From the NCBI GenBank assembly GCA_002297545.1, contig DBLZ01000130.1:1-17611 (forward strand): a stretch of 17,611 nucleotides of DNA, read 5' to 3'. The notes under the pieces were generated by a model. That model saw only the letters and a list, made by a program, of their open reading frames with translations, searched no databases and was not told the DNA's origin. Below are positions 1-6,594 of this stretch, piece after piece. Every line of letters begins with the position of its first letter. Position 1 is the stretch's first letter. The translations under genes were made by a program, and so were the position numbers. The DNA is from Prevotellaceae bacterium UBA711 (lineage in GTDB: Bacteria; Bacteroidota; Bacteroidia; Bacteroidales; Bacteroidaceae).

Positions 1-408
1 TATCCCATGCACCTCAATCCCAACGTCCGCAAACCCATACACGAGGTCTTCGGCGCCGACCTGACCAACCTCGGCAACATGTTCTTCATAGAACCGCTGC
101 AATACCTGGAGTTCGTGTGCCTTATGACGAAGGCCTTCATCGTGCTCACCGATTCGGGAGGCATACAGGAGGAGGCCCCCGGCCTGGGCAAGCCTGTCCT
201 GGTCATGAGGGACACAACGGAGCGTCCCGAGGCATTGGAGAGCGGCACCGTGCACCTCGTAGGTACGGACTATGACAAGATAGTGGGGGAGGTCTCCATG
301 CTTTTGGACGATACGGCGGCCTATGATGCCATGTCGCAGGCCGTGAACCCCTATGGCGACGGACGTGCGTGTGAGAGGATAGCGCAGGTATTCATGGATG
401 GGGAATAA
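1..408 (+). CDS. wecB: UDP-N-acetylglucosamine 2-epimerase (non-hydrolysing), C-terminal part
   Basis: The reading frame is open from base 1 and begins Tyr-Pro-Met-His-Leu-Asn-Pro-Asn, the YPxHxNP segment found inside the non-hydrolysing epimerases, so the 5' part of the gene lies outside the window; about 135 C-terminal residues remain. The conserved stretch DSGGIQEEAPGLGKPVLVMR followed by TERPEALESGT is visible and is diagnostic for the WecB/MnaA family (GT-B-like fold; it binds the UDP moiety and supplies catalytic acidic residues). The enzyme interconverts UDP-GlcNAc and UDP-ManNAc in the cytoplasm, supplying a precursor for surface polysaccharide. It ends 19 bases before the next gene, suggesting an operon. 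The family assignment is firm; that it serves this locus is inferred from position. Confidence 0.93.
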   Translation, partial: YPMHLNPNVRKPIHEVFGADLTNLGNMFFIEPLQYLEFVCLMTKAFIVLTDSGGIQEEAPGLGKPVLVMRDTTERPEALESGTVHLVGTDYDKIVGEVSMLLDDTAAYDAMSQAVNPYGDGRACERIAQVFMDGE

Positions 409-416
409 ACACAGGC

Positions 417-423
417 GGAGGAG
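417..423 (+). promoter_or_regulatory. Strong Shine-Dalgarno site fixing the start of the following glycosyltransferase
   Basis: GGAGGAG lies four bases before the ATG at 428. An in-frame ATG at 398 overlaps the end of wecB and would add ten hydrophilic residues. This site, together with the typical N-terminal beta strand MKILLVDEAYP, argues for 428. Such clear Shine-Dalgarno sequences are uncommon in Bacteroidales. Confidence 0.7.
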
Positions 424-427
424 TGCT

Positions 428-1519
428 ATGAAGATACTTTTGGTAGATGAGGCTTATCCGCTGAACACCCGCAATACCAAGATACTTGGGTCGCTGGCAC
501 GATGCTATCCGGATGCAGACTTCCATATTGTCACCTGGGACAGGGCAGGGCAGTATGATGCCAAGGCCGATGGGGAAGACCATTGGCAGTGGCACCTGTA
601 CACACGTCCGGCCACCTACGGCAATCGTATGCAGAAGTTGGCCGGCATGTCCGGCTACCGCACTTTCTGTTCGCAGGTGGTGCGGGGCGTTGCTCCCGAT
701 GTTGTCATAGCCTCGCACTGGAACAACCTGCTCATGCTGCCACGTCTGGACCACGGACGCCAGATGCTCATATACGAGAACCTCGACGCCCCCACCGGAC
801 CGGCTTTGGGCAGATGGCTACTGAACAGGGTGGAGGCGTGCTACATGAAGCGTGCCGCCCTTACGGTGCACGCTTCCCGCTTTTACACACAGATATATCC
901 CCGGAAGTACCGGCAGCTGGTGCTGGAGAACAAGCCTGTCATAGCCACGGAGCCTGTGGACTACACACCTGCCAGCCCGTTGCGCATAGCCTATCTGGGC
1001 AATGTCCGATACCTTGACATACTGAAGAACCTGGCCGATGCCGTGCGTGGAGACGACCGCTTTGTCCTCTACTATCATGGCGGAGGACCCGACTATGCAC
1101 AGCTGAAGGAGTACACGGCTCCGGCCCGGAACATACACATGACCGGGCCGTACCGCTACGAGGACATAGAGCGTCTCTACCGCCAGACGGACATCATCTG
1201 GGCGGCTTATCCCAACCGCGACTTCAACGTCCGCTATGCCATCTCCAACAAGTTCCACGAGTCCATGGCCTATGCCATACCGGCCATATATGCCGACAAC
1301 ACCTGCCTTGGCCGCTATGTGGAGGACAACGGCACAGGCTACCAGGTCGACCCTTACAGCGTGGAGGCCATAAAGAAACTGCTGGACGGTATCGTGTGTG
1401 ACATGCAGGGACTGCGTGTGAGGCACGAGGCCTTGAAGGTGCAATACCGCAACGAGACATCCTGGGACGAGGACTTCATGAAACTAAAGACCGAGATAGA
1501 TGCGTTCTTCAATCGTTAG
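428..1519 (+). CDS. GT-B (GT4-like) glycosyltransferase
   Basis: This 363-residue cytoplasmic protein begins with a Rossmann-type strand (MKILLVDEAYP). The second domain opens near residue 185 with LRIAYLGNVRY, then a loop with YYHGGGPDY (216-223) and MTGPYRYEDI (238-247). The C-terminal nucleotide-sugar segment is SNKFHESMAYAIPAI (273-287), where Glu278 sits in the position of a conserved GT4 glutamate, although the canonical E-x7-E spacing is not clear. It probably transfers a sugar from a nucleotide donor to the lipid-linked repeat unit; donor and linkage cannot be read from the sequence. It is preceded by wecB (19-base gap) and its last 20 bases overlap the start of the GH26 gene, indicating coupled translation. 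It could instead be a GT-B member outside family GT4. Confidence 0.8.
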   Translation: MKILLVDEAYPLNTRNTKILGSLARCYPDADFHIVTWDRAGQYDAKADGEDHWQWHLYTRPATYGNRMQKLAGMSGYRTFCSQVVRGVAPDVVIASHWNNLLMLPRLDHGRQMLIYENLDAPTGPALGRWLLNRVEACYMKRAALTVHASRFYTQIYPRKYRQLVLENKPVIATEPVDYTPASPLRIAYLGNVRYLDILKNLADAVRGDDRFVLYYHGGGPDYAQLKEYTAPARNIHMTGPYRYEDIERLYRQTDIIWAAYPNRDFNVRYAISNKFHESMAYAIPAIYADNTCLGRYVEDNGTGYQVDPYSVEAIKKLLDGIVCDMQGLRVRHEALKVQYRNETSWDEDFMKLKTEIDAFFNR

Positions 1520-2624
1520 CACCATATTCCTGCTGTGTGCCTGCTGTGCCGCTTGGGCACAAGACCGCCACGCGACTTCTACGGCGGCGGGCACGGCTCC
1601 AATGCTCTTCGGCCACAACGATGCCATGCTCTATGGCCATTCGTGGAGCGACAGCGAGAAGGGCAGGGCAGGCAGGAGCGCATCGCAGACCATGCCCGAT
1701 GTCTATCAGGTGTGCGGTGCCTATCCCGCGCTGTTCTCCACGGACTTGGACGGCCTGGAGCAGCAGGGCCGCACCCTCTATTGGGGCGGTGTGTCCTATG
1801 CCAAGATGCGCGAGGCCATCCTGCGGCACCATCGCAGCGGGGGCACTGTGACCATATCCTGGCACATGCGCAATCCCGAGCACGGGCAGACCTATATATA
1901 TAAGGAAGCAAACCACGGAACGGTGGGGCGCATACTGGAGCGCGACAACAAGACCTACGAGAACTTCCTGCGCTACCTCGGCCGTGGCGCGGACTTCCTG
2001 CTTACGCTCCGCGACGACGAGGGCCGCCTGATACCCGTCATCTTCCGTCCGTGGCACGAGTGCAACGGCAACTGGTTCTGGTGGGGCACGGCCGACTGCA
2101 CGGCGGAGGAGTATGTGGAGCTATGGCGCATGACGCACGACTACATGCTGAAGCGCGGGCTGACCAACCTGCGCTATGCCTTTTCGCCCGGGTCGTGGTT
2201 CCGCGACGAGGCCGAGTACATGCAACGTTTCCCCGGCCGCGAGTACGTGGACATCATAGGCACGGAATGCTACCGCCCCAAGGACATGGGGGTGGAGGAG
2301 GCCAGGAAGTCCTTCCATGCCCACATGCAGAAGAACCTGCGCATAGCGCGTTCCGTGGCCGACAGCCTGCGCGTGCCATACGCCGTCACCGAGACCGGCA
2401 TGCAGCCCGACTCCGACCCTCGCTGGTGGACGCTCGGCCTGATGCCTGCCCTGGAGGGTTATTCCCCCATGTTCGTCACCTGCTGGAGCAACCAGTGGGA
2501 GGCCATCGTCCCCGAGGGAGGCACATGGTGCACATATCCGGGCGAGGCCTCGGCACGCGACTTCCGCAGGTTCTACGGGAAGAACAAGGCTTCGTTCATA
2601 AAGAAGATGAAAGACAAGGAATGA
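1500..2624 (+). CDS. Secreted GH26 endo-beta-mannanase-like glycoside hydrolase
   Basis: This 374-residue protein has an N-terminal signal peptide (hydrophobic core IVSTIFLLCACCA, likely signal peptidase I cut after Ala-Trp-Ala at 18-20). GH26 hallmarks are clear: RPWHECNGNWFWWG at 183-196, with His186 and Glu187 (proton donor) and the aromatic WFWWG; YAVTETG at 294-300, with Glu298 as the likely nucleophile; and a late Trp in TCWSNQW (327-333). It is a single catalytic domain with no visible carbohydrate-binding module. GH26 enzymes mostly cut beta-1,4-mannan by a retaining mechanism. It starts inside the preceding glycosyltransferase gene (20-base overlap), and its stop overlaps the pyruvyl transferase start as ATGA. 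Its place in the middle of a biosynthetic operon suggests a role in trimming or releasing the polymer made here rather than diet-derived glycan use. The family call is firm; substrate and role are inferred. Confidence 0.92.
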   Translation: MRSSIVSTIFLLCACCAAWAQDRHATSTAAGTAPMLFGHNDAMLYGHSWSDSEKGRAGRSASQTMPDVYQVCGAYPALFSTDLDGLEQQGRTLYWGGVSYAKMREAILRHHRSGGTVTISWHMRNPEHGQTYIYKEANHGTVGRILERDNKTYENFLRYLGRGADFLLTLRDDEGRLIPVIFRPWHECNGNWFWWGTADCTAEEYVELWRMTHDYMLKRGLTNLRYAFSPGSWFRDEAEYMQRFPGREYVDIIGTECYRPKDMGVEEARKSFHAHMQKNLRIARSVADSLRVPYAVTETGMQPDSDPRWWTLGLMPALEGYSPMFVTCWSNQWEAIVPEGGTWCTYPGEASARDFRRFYGKNKASFIKKMKDKE

Positions 2625-3718
2625 GCAAGGTTGGCATACTGACATGGCATTACTATCCCAACTTCGGTAGTGCTTTGCAGGCATACGCACTGCAGACGGT
2701 GATACGTGGCCTGGGACATGATGCGAAGATAATAGATTACAGGAATACCAAGTTCGGAGTACCGCACCGCGGTAAGGAAAGGATAAAGTGTTTCCTCGGG
2801 CGGGTGTACGAGGTCTTGGGTATGAACCTGCCGGGATGTATAGACAAGTTCCTGATGTTCAGGAACCATTACTTCCGGCAGACGCGTCTGCTGCTCTCTG
2901 CGGAGGAATACGCGCATGCAGTCTCGGAGTTTGATGTCATTGTGTACGGCAGTGACCAGATATGGGCCCCAAATGTCTTCAATCCCATATACATGGGCGG
3001 TTGCTTGCCTGATGCGGGGCGTCCGCAGCGCCTGGTGTCCTATGCTGCCAGTGTGGGCTTGGACACTATCCCCGAGGACAAATGCGCACAGTACCGCCGC
3101 CTGTTGGCCGCTTTCCATGCAGTGTCCGTCAGGGAGACCGATGGCAGCGCGCTGCTGAAGGCCGAGTGCGGCATAGACTCCTTGGTGGTTGCAGACCCCA
3201 CGTTGCTGCTTTCTTCTGCCGACTATCGTGCAATATCCCGTGAGGTACAGGGCATAAACACACCGTATATATTTTGTTACTTCCTGAACAAGGAGCACGC
3301 TTATGCCGAGCCCATCAAGGCTTATGCCAGGGAAAGAGGCCTGAAGGTGTACGGTGTATCGGCAATGGAGGCCGATGCCGGGTGGATGGAGCTGTTGGAC
3401 AACGTAGGCCCACGTGAATTTATATGGCTGATAGACCATGCCGCCATGGTATTCACCGACTCATATCACGGCACCATCTTCTCGCTGCTTATGCACAAGG
3501 ACCTGCGCACCATAGAGCGCTTCTCCGCCCAAGACCCCATCTGCCAGAACTCGCGCATACGGCAGTTGTGCCACTATTTCCACATGGACGGCCTCGTATG
3601 TCGTGCGGGAGACGAGATAGCGGACGCCGGGTATGACCACGGTGTCTTCGAGACTGAGTTGCAACGTCTCAGGACCTTGTCCATGGAGTACCTTAAAACA
3701 GCTTTACAAGGATGTTAG
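2621..3718 (+). CDS. Polysaccharide pyruvyl transferase family protein
   Basis: This 365-residue protein starts MSKVGILTWHYYPNFGSALQ, the typical opening of this family (Pfam PS_pyruv_trans). Further marks are FDVIVYGSDQIW (104-115), the SVRETDG segment (169-175), ADPTLLL (191-197), and FTDSYHGTIFSLLM (278-291), the family's conserved SYHG motif. Members transfer pyruvate from phosphoenolpyruvate to a sugar as a ketal, giving the glycan a negative charge. The reading frame is open much further upstream, but the ATG at 2621 is chosen because the protein homology starts there and because it forms an ATGA overlap with the GH26 stop. Its 3' end overlaps the Fe-S protein gene by seven bases. The family is confident; the acceptor sugar is unknown, and some family members have other roles. 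Confidence 0.9.
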   Translation: MSKVGILTWHYYPNFGSALQAYALQTVIRGLGHDAKIIDYRNTKFGVPHRGKERIKCFLGRVYEVLGMNLPGCIDKFLMFRNHYFRQTRLLLSAEEYAHAVSEFDVIVYGSDQIWAPNVFNPIYMGGCLPDAGRPQRLVSYAASVGLDTIPEDKCAQYRRLLAAFHAVSVRETDGSALLKAECGIDSLVVADPTLLLSSADYRAISREVQGINTPYIFCYFLNKEHAYAEPIKAYARERGLKVYGVSAMEADAGWMELLDNVGPREFIWLIDHAAMVFTDSYHGTIFSLLMHKDLRTIERFSAQDPICQNSRIRQLCHYFHMDGLVCRAGDEIADAGYDHGVFETELQRLRTLSMEYLKTALQGC

Positions 3719-4902
3719 AATTCAACAACAGCAAGACGAACTGCACGGGCTGTGCGGCCTGCGCCTCGGTCTGTCCCAAGGGGTGCATAGAGATGCTTCG
3801 CGATGGGGAAGGCTTCCTTTATCCCGCGATTACGCAGGACGGCTGCATTGCCTGCGGCCGGTGCGAGAAGGTCTGCCCCATGGTGCATGGGGCAGAGGCA
3901 CCCGGGCAAGACCATCAGGCCTTTGCCGCCCTCACGCGCGACACCGACGTGTGGAGGCGCAGTGCTTCGGGCGGTGCCTTTACGGAGATATGCCGTGCCT
4001 GGGAGGAGGGCGACACCCTGATAGTGGGAGCGGCCTGGGAGGAGGACGCATTCAGTGTCCACCACGTCTGCGTGCATGGCACCGGCGCCATGGCCCCTCT
4101 CTGCAGGTCGAAGTACGTGGCCAGTGACATGGACGATGTGATGAGGACAATGAAGAGCCACCTGGGCGACGGAGGCCGCGTGGTCTTTTGCGGCACACCC
4201 TGCCAGGTGGCAGGCGTCAGGGGATATATGGGCAGGGACTACGACAACCTCCTGCTGGTGGACCTCGTATGCCATGGCGTGGGCAGCCCGCTGGTCTTCG
4301 GGCAGTGTATGGAGGAGACGGGCAAGTACTTCGGCCGCAGGGTGGTGGGCTACGACTTCCGTGTCAAGCGCAGGGTGTACGAGACGCTGTACCTGTCCAG
4401 GCTCACGTTTGACGACGGCACCTGTAAGTACGTCACGCGCGACCCCTACACCCAGCTCTTCCTGGCCCAGCATTGCCTCCGGCCCTCGTGCGGCAAGGCA
4501 TGCAAGTTCCGCCGTGCCGAGCGGCAGGGCGACATAACCATTGCCGACTTCAAGGGGCTGACGGACGTTTTCCCACGTCTGAAAGGGACGAAGCGCAACT
4601 ATTCCACCGTGGTGCTCAACACGCCCAAGGGCAGGGCCTTGCACGGACCGCTCTCGCGCAGCATGCACTTGCTTCCCTGCAGCGTGGAGGATGTGGTGAG
4701 GTTCAACCCGCTCTTCGCGCGCCAGACATGGTTCTCGGAGAAGCGCGATGCCTTCTTTGCCGACTTCGCCCAGGCTCCTGCCAAGACCATTGCGGCATGG
4801 ACCACGCCATGCACGGAGTACGCCGACACGCTCACGCACCGGGTGTTCGGCCGCCTGCCCGTGGTGCTGCGCCGCATACTGCTGGGCTGCCTGGGCCAGT
4901 GA
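3712..4902 (+). CDS. FrhB-like Fe-S protein (coenzyme F420 hydrogenase/dehydrogenase beta-subunit family) of the polysaccharide cluster
   Basis: This 396-residue protein has two N-terminal 4Fe-4S ferredoxin motifs: Cys11, 14, 17, 21 (followed by Pro) and Cys45, 48, 51, 55 (followed by Pro). Then comes the FrhB-type domain with RSASGGAF (83-90), FCGTPCQVAGV (159-169) and LVCHGVGSP (185-193). A third cysteine group lies at 255, 260 and 264 (CLRPSCGKAC) and may bind another cluster. The family name comes from archaeal F420 enzymes, but in Bacteroidales these proteins are regular partners of pyruvyl transferases in polysaccharide loci and their reaction is not established to my knowledge. The seven-base overlap with the pyruvyl transferase gene supports a joint function. 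A redox role on the sugar, lipid carrier or pyruvyl donor is possible but not shown. Confidence 0.88.
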   Translation: MLEFNNSKTNCTGCAACASVCPKGCIEMLRDGEGFLYPAITQDGCIACGRCEKVCPMVHGAEAPGQDHQAFAALTRDTDVWRRSASGGAFTEICRAWEEGDTLIVGAAWEEDAFSVHHVCVHGTGAMAPLCRSKYVASDMDDVMRTMKSHLGDGGRVVFCGTPCQVAGVRGYMGRDYDNLLLVDLVCHGVGSPLVFGQCMEETGKYFGRRVVGYDFRVKRRVYETLYLSRLTFDDGTCKYVTRDPYTQLFLAQHCLRPSCGKACKFRRAERQGDITIADFKGLTDVFPRLKGTKRNYSTVVLNTPKGRALHGPLSRSMHLLPCSVEDVVRFNPLFARQTWFSEKRDAFFADFAQAPAKTIAAWTTPCTEYADTLTHRVFGRLPVVLRRILLGCLGQ

Positions 4903-4907
4903 CCGTG

Positions 4908-4967
4908 CCTCTCTCCCTCTCTCTACACACACGACACACAACACACACACACGACACACACGCACAC
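4908..4967. repeat. CT tract followed by CA-rich low-complexity tract
   Basis: A pure pyrimidine run CCTCTCTCCCTCTCTCT (4908-4924) is followed by about 43 bases of interrupted (AC)n with single G or doubled A interruptions. It fills most of the 88-base gap between the Fe-S protein gene and ansA. Such tracts can change length by slippage, but the interruptions reduce that. No Bacteroidetes -7 box (TAnnTTTG) is seen between it and the ansA start. Confidence 0.85.
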
Positions 4968-4990
4968 GTTGTGACAAACCGAAGCATATT

Positions 4991-6040
4991 ATGAACAATA
5001 CCACACAGCCCTCCATCCTGCTCATCTACACGGGCGGGACCATAGGCATGATAGAGAACCCCGAGACGGGCGCCCTGCTCAACTACGACTTCGAGCAGTT
5101 CCAGCACCTTGTGCCAGAGATGAAGCGTTTCAACATCAACATAGGCTCCTACACGTTCCGCCCTCCCATCGACTCCAGCGACATGGAGCCCAAGTACTGG
5201 GTGAGGATGGCGCGCGTCATTGCCGAGAACTACGAGGCCTACGACGGCTTCGTGGTGCTGCACGGCACGGACACCATGGCCTTCACGGCCTCGGCGCTGA
5301 GCTTCATGCTGGAGAACCTGGGTAAGCCGGTGGTCATCACCGGGGCGCAGTTGCCCATAGGACAGTTGCGCACGGACGGCAAGGAGAACCTGCTCACGTC
5401 CATAGAGATAGCCGCGGCGCGCAATGCGGCCGGGGAGCCTGCCGTGCCCGAGGTGTGCATCTTCTTTGAGAACCGCCTGATGCGCGGCAACCGCACCACC
5501 AAGATAAATGCCGAGGGCTTCAATGCCTTCCGCTCCTACAACTGCCCGCCCCTGGCCGATGCCGGCATACGCATAAAGTACGACACGGCACAGATACGCC
5601 GCCCCGACCCGCTTAGGCCCTTCCGCCCACACTACACGTTCGACTCCCGCATCTTCATCCTCACGCTCTTCCCCGGCATCACGGAGGAGTACGTGGACGC
5701 CGTGGTGCACATGAAGGGGCTGCGTGCCCTGGTCATCCAGACCTACGGGTCGGGCAACGCTCCGCAGAAGCCTTGGCTCTTTGAGAAGCTGAAGGACTTC
5801 GACCGCCGTGGCGGCATACTGGTGAACACCACCCGCTGCTCGCTTGGCACTGTGGAGATGCACCGCTACGAGACGGGGCTGCAACTGTTGCAGGCCGGGG
5901 CGGTGAACGGTTACGACGGCACGCTGGAGTGCACGGTGACGAAGCTGATGTTCCTCCTGGGCCAGACCTCTTCCAAGGAGGAGATACTGCGCCTGCTGAA
6001 CACGAACATTGCAGGCGAGATAACCATTTCGGCCGAGTAG
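4991..6040 (+). CDS. ansA: Type I (cytoplasmic) L-asparaginase
   Basis: This 349-residue protein hydrolyses L-asparagine to aspartate and ammonia. The two threonine-centred active-site motifs are present: IYTGGTIGM (12-20, nucleophile Thr14) and VLHGTDTMAF (89-98, with Thr93-Asp94). NRTTKINAEGFNAF (167-180) provides the conserved lysine (Lys171). RTDGKENLLTS (127-137) is another family signature. There is no signal peptide, and the length matches the AnsA type I class, so a cytoplasmic location is expected. The reading frame is open upstream through the CA tract, but the ATG at 4991 is where homology begins. It follows the Fe-S gene by 88 bases and may be read through from it. Nothing links it chemically to polysaccharide synthesis, so it probably marks the edge of the metabolic cluster. 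Confidence 0.95.
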   Translation: MNNTTQPSILLIYTGGTIGMIENPETGALLNYDFEQFQHLVPEMKRFNINIGSYTFRPPIDSSDMEPKYWVRMARVIAENYEAYDGFVVLHGTDTMAFTASALSFMLENLGKPVVITGAQLPIGQLRTDGKENLLTSIEIAAARNAAGEPAVPEVCIFFENRLMRGNRTTKINAEGFNAFRSYNCPPLADAGIRIKYDTAQIRRPDPLRPFRPHYTFDSRIFILTLFPGITEEYVDAVVHMKGLRALVIQTYGSGNAPQKPWLFEKLKDFDRRGGILVNTTRCSLGTVEMHRYETGLQLLQAGAVNGYDGTLECTVTKLMFLLGQTSSKEEILRLLNTNIAGEITISAE

Positions 6041-6109
6041 GGGGGCGGTGGGCTGCCATGTAGGAACCCGAAGGGCAGCAACGCCTCCGAGAGGTTAGCC
6101 ACCATCGGC

Positions 6110-6122
6110 GCCCCGGAGGGGC
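6110..6122. repeat. GC-rich hairpin GCCCC-GGA-GGGGC
   Basis: A perfect five-base-pair stem closes a three-base loop. It is the first in a series of hairpins downstream of ansA and resembles in form the GCCCT-N3-AGGGC elements further right. Confidence 0.75.
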
Positions 6123-6130
6123 AACAAACT

Positions 6131-6158
6131 CTCAGGGCAAGCGCAGCGTCGCCCTGGG
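6131..6158. repeat. Inverted repeat CTCAGGGC / GCCCTGGG
   Basis: An eight-pair stem with one T-G wobble (6131-6138 with 6151-6158) encloses a 12-base loop. It could be a 3'-end structure for the ansA transcript, but no U tract follows. Confidence 0.65.
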
Positions 6159-6183
6159 TATAATGCCCACATCCTTGTCATTC

Positions 6184-6256
6184 GCCCTGCAAGGGCAAAA
6201 GCGGAGTCGGAATGGTAGCAAGATGCTAAATGCCAATGCTTTTGCCCTTACAGGGC
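6184..6256. repeat. Nineteen-base inverted repeat with nested hairpins
   Basis: Arms at 6184-6202 and 6238-6256 are reverse complements apart from one mismatch. Each arm is itself a small hairpin (GCCCT-gca-AGGGC at 6184-6196 and GCCCT-tac-AGGGC at 6244-6256). The 35 bases between the arms carry a further hairpin, TAGCA-aga-TGCTA, at 6216-6228. The element can therefore fold as one long stem or as three small hairpins. It could be a small non-autonomous repeat element or REP-like unit; no transposase or target duplication is seen. Confidence 0.8.
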
Positions 6257-6280
6257 GCCCATCCTCATGCGCACTATATA

Positions 6281-6308
6281 CCCAGTGCGCCGCTTCGCTT
6301 GCACTGGG
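6281..6308. repeat. Hairpin CCCAGTGC / GCACTGGG
   Basis: A perfect eight-pair stem (6281-6288 with 6301-6308) encloses a 12-base loop. Its last three bases are shared with the next hairpin, so the two structures exclude each other. Confidence 0.75.
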
Positions 6309-6333
6309 CTGAAAGCTTTTGGGCCTTCAGCCC
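6306..6333. repeat. Hairpin GGGCTGAA / TTCAGCCC, overlapping the previous one
   Basis: An eight-pair stem (6306-6313 with 6326-6333) encloses a 12-base loop that can extend by two further G-C pairs after a mismatch. It competes with the hairpin at 6281-6308 for the bases 6306-6308. It is a candidate terminator for either convergent unit, although no run of T follows on either strand. Confidence 0.75.
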
Positions 6334-6351
6334 GTAGCCTATACCCTTACT

Positions 6352-6558
6352 CATCAATTGCGACGTGCACGCCTCACCAATTGCGACACGCGCACCTCAT
6401 CAATTGCGACGTGCGCACCTCATCAATTACGAGATGCGCACCTCATCAATTACGAGATGCGCACCTCATCAATTACGAGATGCGCATCTCATCAGCTACG
6501 AGATGCGCATCTCATCGGCTACAAGATGCGCATCTCATCGGCTATGAGATGCGCATCT
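6352..6558. repeat. Nine-copy 23-bp tandem array with a palindromic core
   Basis: Nine units of exactly 23 bases stand head to tail, starting at 6352, 6375, 6398, 6421, 6444, 6467, 6490, 6513 and 6536. Each unit runs CAYC, then AATT or a variant, then a TGCGCA-centred palindrome. In units 6-9 the core with the next base reads GAGATGCGCATCTC (one base changed in unit 8), a perfect 14-base palindrome. Units 3-5 have one arm changed (GCACCTC), and units 1-2 are the most diverged around the core. The AATT half is intact in units 1-6, AGCT in unit 7 and GGCT in units 8-9. There are no unique spacers, so it is not a CRISPR. It ends 36 bases before the GH43 stop codon. Function unknown. Confidence 0.95.
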
Positions 6559-6594
6559 CGTAAAAGGTGGCATGCTGAGGGGGCAGTGTGTGGC

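Larger units (their letters stand above)
6041..6594. other. Repeat-rich intergenic region between convergent gene ends
   Basis: This 554-base stretch lies between the stop codons of ansA (+) and the GH43 gene (-). No open frame in it resembles a protein. It holds at least six hairpins (6110-6333) and then a nine-copy 23-bp tandem array (6352-6558), listed separately. With two operons converging here, a role in bidirectional transcription termination or 3'-end protection is plausible; no classical hairpin followed by a long U tract is seen. Confidence 0.85.

Noticed and set aside
2051..2620. Upstream extension of the pyruvyl transferase frame into the GH26 gene
   Set aside because: The upstream part is an out-of-frame shadow of GH26; the family N-terminus begins at the ATG at 2621.
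3715..5025. Long minus-strand open frame (436 codons) opposite the Fe-S protein gene, and a 350-codon one at 4832-5884
   Set aside because: Both are antisense to genes with clear motifs and arise from G+C-rich codon use; their translations look compositionally odd and carry no family motif.
6184..6256. Insertion sequence or transposon remnant
   Set aside because: There is an inverted repeat but no transposase fragment and no target-site duplication that I can see; kept only as a repeat.
6352..6558. CRISPR array
   Set aside because: Units are contiguous with no unique spacers, the unit is only 23 bases, and no cas genes are present.
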